Of a stretch of 9,792 nucleotides of DNA, positions 5,799 through 9,792 are shown piece by piece. The notes under the pieces were generated by a model, which worked only from the letters and a program-made list of their open reading frames with translations, searched no databases and was not told where the DNA came from. Made by a program: the position numbers and the translations under genes. Source of the stretch: JALOAP01 sp964632355 (GTDB lineage Bacteria > Chloroflexota > Dehalococcoidia > Tepidiformales > Tepidiformaceae). The stretch spans positions 1 to 9,792 of the forward strand of contig CAZWBW010000104.1 in the NCBI GenBank assembly GCA_964632355.1, read 5' to 3'. Every line of letters begins with the position of its first letter. Positions within the stretch are counted from its first letter, which is position 1.

Positions 5799-7307
5799 CT
5801 ACTGTCCACCACCCGGGGCGGGTGCCGGGCGTGTCGCGGTCCCTTCCGCGGCCCGCGCAGGCGACGGGCTCCCCGCCGGTGCGAATACGCCGCTCCCGGT
5901 CGGACCGAAGTCCGGATAGGCATCGATGCCGTGTTCGTAGAGGTCGAGTCCGCGAATCTCTTCGTCCTCGCTCACCCGGAGGCCGATGGTCACCTTGATC
6001 AGGCCGAAGAGGATGAACGATGCGAGGGCCGTCCAGCCCACGATGGCCGCGATGCCCAGCGCCTGGATGCCGAGCTGTTCGATGCCACCGCCCAGCAGCA
6101 GCCCGTACTGGTTGGTCGGGGCGTATGCACTGCCGATGCCGTCCTGGCTGGCGAACAGCCCCACCGCGAGCACGCCCCAGATCCCAGCGAAACCATGCAC
6201 CGACACCGCACCCACTGGATCGTCGACGCGCAGGTTGTCGAGCAGCGCCACGCCGCCGATGACGATGAGCGATGCAATCGCGCCGATGATGACGGCCGCC
6301 CACGGGTCCACCACGGAGCACCCGGCGGTGATGCCGACCAGGCCACCGAGGACACCGTTCACGGTCAGGCCAAGGTCATACCGGCCCGTGCGAGCGCGGG
6401 TGTAGAGGGCCGCAACGACGCCGCCGGCCGTAGCCGAAAGCGTGGTGGTTGCGGCCACCTTGGCAGCCAGGGCAGCAAAGCCACCGCTCAGCGCCAGGGT
6501 CGAACCCGGGTTAAACCCGTACCAGCCAAACCACAGGATGAACATACCGAGGACGGCGATCGCGATGTTGTGGCCCGGGATGGCGTTGATCGTGCCGTCA
6601 CTCCCGTACTTGCCCAGGCGCGGGCCCACCATGATGGCGCCGACGAGCGCCGCTGTCCCACCGACCGCATGCACAATGCCGGAGCCGGCAAAGTCGATGT
6701 AGCCGTTCGTGCCAATCGGGTCATCCTTGAAGGCCGTGAGCCAGCCGTTGCTGTCCCAGCCCCAGTGCACAACCACCGGGTAGATGAACGCGGTGATGCC
6801 CGCCGTGTACAGGAGATACGCGCCGAACTTCGTGCGCTCCGCCATTGCCCCGGAAACGATCGTTGCGGCGGTGGCGGCGAAGGCGAACTGGAACACCCAG
6901 CTCGCGTACCCATCGTTCGGGAACGCCTTCAGGAAGAAGTGGCCGTCGCCGATGAAGCCGTTCGATGCCTCCCCGCTGACGCCATAGGCGATACCCCACC
7001 CGACTGCCCAGAACAGCAAACCGCCGATGCAGCAGTCGAGCACGTTCTTCATCAGGATGTTCGAAGTGTTCTTCGCGCGGACAAACCCCGCTTCGACCAG
7101 GGCGAAACCCGCCTGCATCAGGAACACCATGAACGCCGCCAGCAACAGCCAGAGCGTGTCGACCGCGCCGACGATGTCGGCCAGTTGGTCCTCCGTCGTC
7201 GCTTCTTGCGCCATTGCGCTGCTGACGAACGCGAGCCCCAGCAACGCGCTGGCGGCCACCAGGAGCGGGCGCCGCCCGAACCGGGCGGCTATTGCGAGTC
7301 TGGACAT
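5799..7307 (-). CDS. amtB: Ammonium channel (Amt/AmtB family)
   Basis: This is a trimeric membrane channel for ammonium uptake (502 residues). It begins with a cleavable signal peptide (about residues 1-33, AMA-QE), as in many bacterial Amt proteins. The 11-helix core follows, with VEAGFVRAKNTSNILMKN (71-88), FQFAFAATAATIVSGAMAER (139-158) and HWGWDSNGWL (181-190). The twin pore histidines are His213 in DFAGSGIVHAVGG and His371 in VSVHGFAGIWG. Asp205 of the conserved DFAG and the GFNPGS segment (264-269, equivalent to Phe215/Ser219 of E. coli AmtB) are present. The cytoplasmic tail carries the family motif RVSEDEEIRGLDLYEHGIDAY (444-464), the P-II-responsive region, then an unusual Pro/Ala/Gly-rich extension to 502. 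The ATG at 7307 has GGGGAAAG just upstream, and the signal peptide confirms the start. It is followed by glnK. Confidence 0.97.
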   Translation of the reverse strand: MSRLAIAARFGRRPLLVAASALLGLAFVSSAMAQEATTEDQLADIVGAVDTLWLLLAAFMVFLMQAGFALVEAGFVRAKNTSNILMKNVLDCCIGGLLFWAVGWGIAYGVSGEASNGFIGDGHFFLKAFPNDGYASWVFQFAFAATAATIVSGAMAERTKFGAYLLYTAGITAFIYPVVVHWGWDSNGWLTAFKDDPIGTNGYIDFAGSGIVHAVGGTAALVGAIMVGPRLGKYGSDGTINAIPGHNIAIAVLGMFILWFGWYGFNPGSTLALSGGFAALAAKVAATTTLSATAGGVVAALYTRARTGRYDLGLTVNGVLGGLVGITAGCSVVDPWAAVIIGAIASLIVIGGVALLDNLRVDDPVGAVSVHGFAGIWGVLAVGLFASQDGIGSAYAPTNQYGLLLGGGIEQLGIQALGIAAIVGWTALASFILFGLIKVTIGLRVSEDEEIRGLDLYEHGIDAYPDFGPTGSGVFAPAGSPSPARAAEGTATRPAPAPGGGQ

Positions 7308-7364
7308 AACTTTCCCCGTCTGCCATCGGAATGGGGCATGTTGCCCTGTCCACTCCGCGGTCAG

Positions 7365-7384
7365 AACCGAGGGCGCCCTCGGTT
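7365..7384. promoter_or_regulatory. 20-bp perfect palindrome in the amtB 5' region
   Basis: AACCGAGGGC is followed directly by its exact reverse complement GCCCTCGGTT, and symmetry stops at 7364/7385. It ends 57 nt upstream of the amtB ATG. A perfect 20-bp palindrome is expected only about once per megabase by chance, so function is likely. It could be an operator for a dimeric regulator, or an RNA stem in the leader with a 4-nt loop and 8 bp. Confidence 0.6.
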
Positions 7385-7431
7385 GCCTCTCCGAGCCCCA
7401 CTGCGTGGTGAACGCTGTGAGACTCGCACCG

Positions 7432-7554
7432 GGCGATTTCGCCGCCGTTTCGCCCCAATTTCTGGCGTGTTGCGAACTGGAAACCCCTGTATGAACGAAA
7501 TATCGCCAAGGGGCATGGGGGCGATGACAGGCACTAGGCGAAATCGATGATTTC
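7432..7554. promoter_or_regulatory. Cluster of GGCGAAATCG-type inverted elements upstream of amtB
   Basis: GGCGAAATCG occurs on the plus strand at 7537-7546 and on the minus strand at 7443-7434. The first copy belongs to a near-palindrome GAAATC-GAT-GATTTC (7540-7554). The second lies in GGCGA-TT-TCGCC (7432-7443). A shorter minus-strand GGCGAAAC lies at 7454-7447, and a related CGAAATATCGCC starts at about 7496. The repeated, oppositely oriented copies look like binding sites for a regulator of amtB, but this is an inference. Confidence 0.4.
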
Positions 7555-7643
7555 CCCGCCGAGCAATGGTTCTTCGGTCGCTAGCTCAGCCGTCCGCCAT
7601 CACCAGCGCCCTCGCCCATCCCGCCGCCCGGTTCGCCGGCACG

Positions 7644-7670
7644 AAAAAGGGAGCCTCGTTCGAGGCTCCC
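7644..7670 (-). terminator. Intrinsic terminator of the tRNA unit
   Basis: GGGAGCCTCG (7649-7658) and CGAGGCTCCC (7661-7670) form a near-perfect long hairpin. In the minus direction five T residues (AAAAA at 7644-7648 on the plus strand) follow immediately. It lies 20 nt beyond the encoded CCA of tRNA-Cys. This is a textbook Rho-independent terminator and separates the tRNAs from amtB. Confidence 0.93.
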
Positions 7671-7690
7671 GTACGTTCAGTCCAGGGTGT

Positions 7691-7764
<74 letters not shown>

Positions 7765-7774
7765 GGTTGAAATG

Positions 7775-7858
7775 TGGTGCCCAGGGTGAGATTTGAACTC
7801 ACACGCCTTTCGGCACTGCCCCCTCAAGACAGCGTGTCTGCCATTCCACCACCTGGGC
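7775..7858 (-). tRNA. tRNA-Leu(GAG)
   Basis: This is a class II tRNA of 84 nt including encoded CCA. The acceptor GCCCAGG pairs with CCTGGGC, with discriminator A73. The anticodon stem is CTGTC/GGCAG with loop TTGAGGG, giving anticodon GAG, which reads CUC and CUU codons. A long variable arm (GCC-GAAA-GGC) and the T-arm GTGAG-TTCAAAT-CTCAC are visible. The long variable arm together with the GAG anticodon establishes leucine. Confidence 0.96.
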
Positions 7859-7935
7859 GGGCACGAAAACAATCCTACGAATGCGGCACCCTTTGCGGCA
7901 AGCCGAGGACGCTCACCTGGCCGCAACAGGAGTGT

Positions 7936-8011
7936 TGGCAGGGGTGGCAGGACTCGAACCCGCGACACTCGGATTTGGAGGCCGATGCTCTACCAACTGA
8001 GCTACACCCCT
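7936..8011 (-). tRNA. tRNA-Trp(CCA)
   Basis: The acceptor AGGGGTG pairs with CACCCCT, with discriminator G73 and an encoded CCA, 76 nt in all. The D-arm is GCTC-AGTTGGTA-GAGC. The anticodon loop CTCCAAA gives anticodon CCA, and G73 matches bacterial tryptophan identity. The T-arm is GCGGG-TTCGAGT-CCTGC with one G-U pair. The anticodon stem TCGGC/TCCGA has a C31-U39 mismatch at the pair next to the loop. It is the first gene of the three-tRNA unit and is separated from tRNA-Leu by 77 nt. Confidence 0.95.
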
Positions 8012-8053
8012 GCGCCCAACTCCATGGTACCAAAGGCCGCCTAAGATGGAATC

Positions 8054-8059
8054 ATTGTA
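8054..8059 (-). promoter_or_regulatory. Candidate -10 element of the tRNA unit
   Basis: TACAAT on the minus strand matches five of six positions of the sigma70 -10 consensus. It lies 42 nt upstream of the tRNA-Trp 5' end, a sensible leader length. At the usual 17-nt spacing the -35 position reads GCAGAA, which is poor. The N gap begins a little further upstream and may hide other elements. Confidence 0.4.
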
Positions 8060-8087
8060 CCCTCGGTCACGATGACTTCTGCGCCAC

Positions 8088-8097
8088 NNNNNNNNNN
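8088..8097. other. Assembly gap (10 Ns)
   Basis: Exactly ten undetermined bases lie between the tRNA unit and the small membrane-protein gene. Such fixed runs are usually placed by a scaffolder and need not reflect the true distance. The two sides carry a shared short sequence (see the repeat entry), so true adjacency of ffh and the tRNAs is not assured. Confidence 0.97.
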
Positions 8098-8118
8098 TCT
8101 ATGGTACCAAACCTCCCG

Positions 8119-8439
8119 CTACTGCAAATCCTCTTCCGCCCGTTCGTACGCCGCCTCGATCCGCTTCCGCCCGCGAAGCAACACCCACGGCGCCGCGAAC
8201 ATCCACGCCACCAGCCACATCAACGCCCGCAGCGACTCGAACACCGCGTACCCGCACCCCCACGGCCCCAGCGACGCGTACTCCTGCATCTCCATCGCCG
8301 GCGGTGGCCCCTGTAGGTCGCTCGTCTTGCCGCGAACACGCCACCCCCGCAGACGCCAGCCCTCCACTGCCATCCGCGAAGCGTCCCGCTCCAGTTCCGC
8401 CTGGTCTCGATACCGCTTGAACCGCCACTCCCGGCTCAT
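8119..8439 (-). CDS. Small single-pass membrane protein of unknown function downstream of ffh
   Basis: This is a 106-residue protein. The soluble N-terminal part reads MSREWRFKRYRDQAELERDASRMAVEGWRLRGWRV. The pattern of a helix followed by EGWRL resembles the compact N-terminal domains of DUF4177-like small proteins, but this is a weak resemblance. One membrane helix is clear at about residues 69-88 (SLRALMWLVAWMFAAPWVLL). It is followed by the positive cluster RGRKR and an acidic helical tail. The start at 8439 is 18 nt beyond the ffh stop with only a weak G-rich ribosome site, so translation is probably coupled to ffh. The hydrophobic segment and tight spacing support a real gene. Its function is unknown. 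Confidence 0.72.
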   Translation of the reverse strand: MSREWRFKRYRDQAELERDASRMAVEGWRLRGWRVRGKTSDLQGPPPAMEMQEYASLGPWGCGYAVFESLRALMWLVAWMFAAPWVLLRGRKRIEAAYERAEEDLQ

Positions 8440-8457
8440 CCCGCGCCCGCCCGGCGC

Positions 8458-9783
8458 CTATCGCATTCCCGGGAACGCCGGGAACTTCCCGCTGCTCAGC
8501 GACTTCGCGATCTTCCGCGCCTCGAAGAACTGCTTCAGCAGCTGGTTCACCTGCTGCACGTCCGTCCCGCTGCCCCTCGCAATCCGCCGCCGCCGCTTCC
8601 CGTCGATCTTCTCCGGGTGACGCCGCTCCCACGGCGTCATCGAAAGCACAATCGCCTCCGCCTGGTTGAAGAACCGGTCGTCCATGTCGTCGACGTCCAG
8701 CTGTGCCTTGATCCGGTTGAACCCCGGCAGCATCCCGACGAGCTGGCCCAGCGGACCCATCTTGCGAACCTTCCGCAGCTGTTCCACGAAGTCCTGGAGG
8801 TCGAACGTCCCCTTCTTGATCTTCTCCTTGAAGCGGTCCGTATCCTCCTCGCCCATCGCATCCTTCGCCTTCTCGATGAGCGAAAGCATGTCGCCCATCC
8901 CCAGGATGCGATTCGCCAGCCGGTCCGGGTAGAACGGCTCCAGCGCGTCCGCACGTTCGCCCATCCCGATGAACTTCACCGGCACACCCGTCACCGCACG
9001 GATGCTCAGCGCCGCACCACCACGCGCGTCGCCGTCCATCTTCGTCAGGATCAGGCCCGTCGTGCCGACTTTCTCGTGGAACTCCTTCGCAGCCGTCACC
9101 GCGTCCTGGCCCGCCATGGCGTCGGCTACGAACAGCACTTCCGCCGGGTTCAGCTGGCGGCGAAGGTCCGCCACCTCCTGCATCATCTCCTCGTCGATGT
9201 GCAGGCGGCCCGCCGTATCCACCAGCACGTGCGTCGCGCCCGTCCGCTTCGCCTTCTCCAGGCCATTTGCCGCGATCTGCGAAGGCTTCACCTTCGTGCC
9301 CTCCTCGTGGTAGGGCACATCGATCTGCTTCGCCAGCGTCACAAGCTGGTCCACCGCCGCTGGGCGATACACGTCGCACGCCACCACCAGCGGTCGCTGC
9401 CCCTGCTTCTTCAACAGGTTCGCCAGCTTCGCGATGCTCGTCGTCTTACCCGAACCCTGCAGGCCGACGACCATCACCACTGTTGGGGGCTGCGAAGCCG
9501 TCGCCAGCTTTGGCGCCGAACCACCCAGCAGCTCGACCAGTTCGCCATGAACGATATCGATGACCTGCTGCGCCGGCGTCAGGCTCTGCAACACCTCCGC
9601 CCCGAGCGCCTTCTCCCGGACCCGCGACGTGAACTCTCGTACGACCTTGAAGTTCACGTCGGCCTCGAGCATGGCCATGCGCACCTCGCGCAACGCCTGG
9701 TCGAGGTCTTCCTCGGTCACAACCCCGCGCGACCCGAACTTCCGGAACGCGCCCTGCAGCTTATCGGTCAGCGATTCGAACAC
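8458..9783 (-). CDS. ffh: Signal recognition particle GTPase Ffh (SRP54)
   Basis: This is the protein subunit of the signal recognition particle (441 residues, normal length). It binds 4.5S/6S RNA and signal sequences and delivers ribosomes to FtsY. The N-domain begins MFESLTDKLQGAFRKFGSRG. The G-domain has GLQGSGKT (107-114), DVYRPAAVDQL (137-147), DTAGR (189-193) and TKMDGDARGG (247-256). The M-domain follows GMGDMLSLIE (295-304) with KMGPLGQLVGMLPG (341-354). The RNA-binding helix is RRRRIARGSGTDVQQVN (397-413). The start is GTG at 9783, because translation from it gives the family-typical MFESL. Only 9 nt upstream are visible, so the ribosome site cannot be fully judged. The end of the M-domain is poor in methionine (FFEARKIAKSL). 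The last codon lies 18 nt before the small membrane-protein gene. Confidence 0.98.
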   Translation of the reverse strand: MFESLTDKLQGAFRKFGSRGVVTEEDLDQALREVRMAMLEADVNFKVVREFTSRVREKALGAEVLQSLTPAQQVIDIVHGELVELLGGSAPKLATASQPPTVVMVVGLQGSGKTTSIAKLANLLKKQGQRPLVVACDVYRPAAVDQLVTLAKQIDVPYHEEGTKVKPSQIAANGLEKAKRTGATHVLVDTAGRLHIDEEMMQEVADLRRQLNPAEVLFVADAMAGQDAVTAAKEFHEKVGTTGLILTKMDGDARGGAALSIRAVTGVPVKFIGMGERADALEPFYPDRLANRILGMGDMLSLIEKAKDAMGEEDTDRFKEKIKKGTFDLQDFVEQLRKVRKMGPLGQLVGMLPGFNRIKAQLDVDDMDDRFFNQAEAIVLSMTPWERRHPEKIDGKRRRRIARGSGTDVQQVNQLLKQFFEARKIAKSLSSGKFPAFPGMR

Positions 9784-9792
9784 ACCCCGAGT

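Larger units (their letters stand above)
7308..7643. other. Non-coding region upstream of amtB, rich in inverted repeats
   Basis: No gene is supported in these 336 bases between amtB (start 7307) and the tRNA terminator (7644). The region should contain the amtB promoter. I saw no good sigma70 pair and no sigma54 GG-N10-GC promoter with flanking consensus. It holds several inverted repeats, listed separately, including a 20-bp perfect palindrome, which suggests a densely regulated promoter region. A small GGGCA-TGT-TGCCC repeat (7334-7346) lies about 27 nt upstream of the amtB ATG. Confidence 0.65.
8024..8111. repeat. 11-bp direct repeat ATGGTACCAAA flanking the gap
   Basis: ATGGTACCAAA is found at 8024-8034 and again at 8101-8111, on either side of the N run. 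Each copy is preceded by TCC or TCT, giving 13 of 14 matching positions. Beyond this the flanks differ. It may reflect a collapsed tandem repeat, an overlap between contig ends, or simple coincidence. Confidence 0.7.

Noticed and set aside
5232..7550. Long plus-strand open frame (772 codons) opposite amtB and glnK
   Set aside because: Its composition (Arg, Asp, His, Pro, low complexity) is that of an antisense shadow. The minus-strand genes are unmistakable Amt and P-II proteins.
7578..7640. tRNA-like stretch containing CTAGCTCAG and GGTTCGCC
   Set aside because: No acceptor stem, anticodon arm or proper spacing can be formed, so the resemblance is limited to short D-arm and T-loop-like words.
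7872..7901. Possible second promoter (TTGCCG, 18 nt, TAGGAT) between tRNA-Trp and tRNA-Leu
   Set aside because: Both hexamers match only four of six positions, and the tRNAs can be served by the upstream promoter. Chance is too likely.

Overview
The window is GC-rich bacterial chromosomal sequence, and every gene I can support lies on the minus strand. The organism looks like a member of the Chloroflexota or a similar deep-branching, possibly thermophilic, lineage. That is an inference from three things: a Tat-type lipoprotein peptide-binding protein with an Asp-rich linker, a methionine-poor Ffh M domain, and the amtB-then-glnK order. No marker here fixes the taxonomy. A run of exactly 10 Ns at 8088-8097 shows that this is a scaffold, probably a draft or metagenome assembly.

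In the direction of transcription (right to left), the window begins with ffh (signal recognition particle GTPase, GTG start at 9783). A small one-helix membrane protein follows 18 nt later. Next come the N gap, then a tRNA unit Trp(CCA)-Leu(GAG)-Cys(GCA), all three with genomically encoded CCA. The unit closes with a textbook intrinsic terminator (7644-7670). After a non-coding region rich in inverted repeats, including a 20-bp perfect palindrome at 7365-7384, comes the nitrogen unit. It comprises amtB (ammonium channel with signal peptide), an 11-bp intercistronic hairpin, glnK (P-II signal protein) and an unrecognised 177-residue protein.

After a roughly 500-nt non-coding stretch (4258-4755) with hairpins and a small palindrome comes a peptide/nickel-type ABC importer operon. 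It holds a Tat/lipobox solute-binding protein, permease B, permease C and an ATPase that runs off the left edge of the window. Spacings within the operon are 3 to 31 nt.

The functions fit together as ammonium uptake with its P-II sensor, peptide scavenging, and core translation/secretion genes. I see no phage, transposon, CRISPR or defence system, and nothing that amounts to a new multi-gene system. The most worthwhile leads are the palindrome and repeat cluster upstream of amtB, the amtB-glnK hairpin, the unusual P-II T-loop, the unknown protein after glnK, and the repeat flanking the assembly gap.
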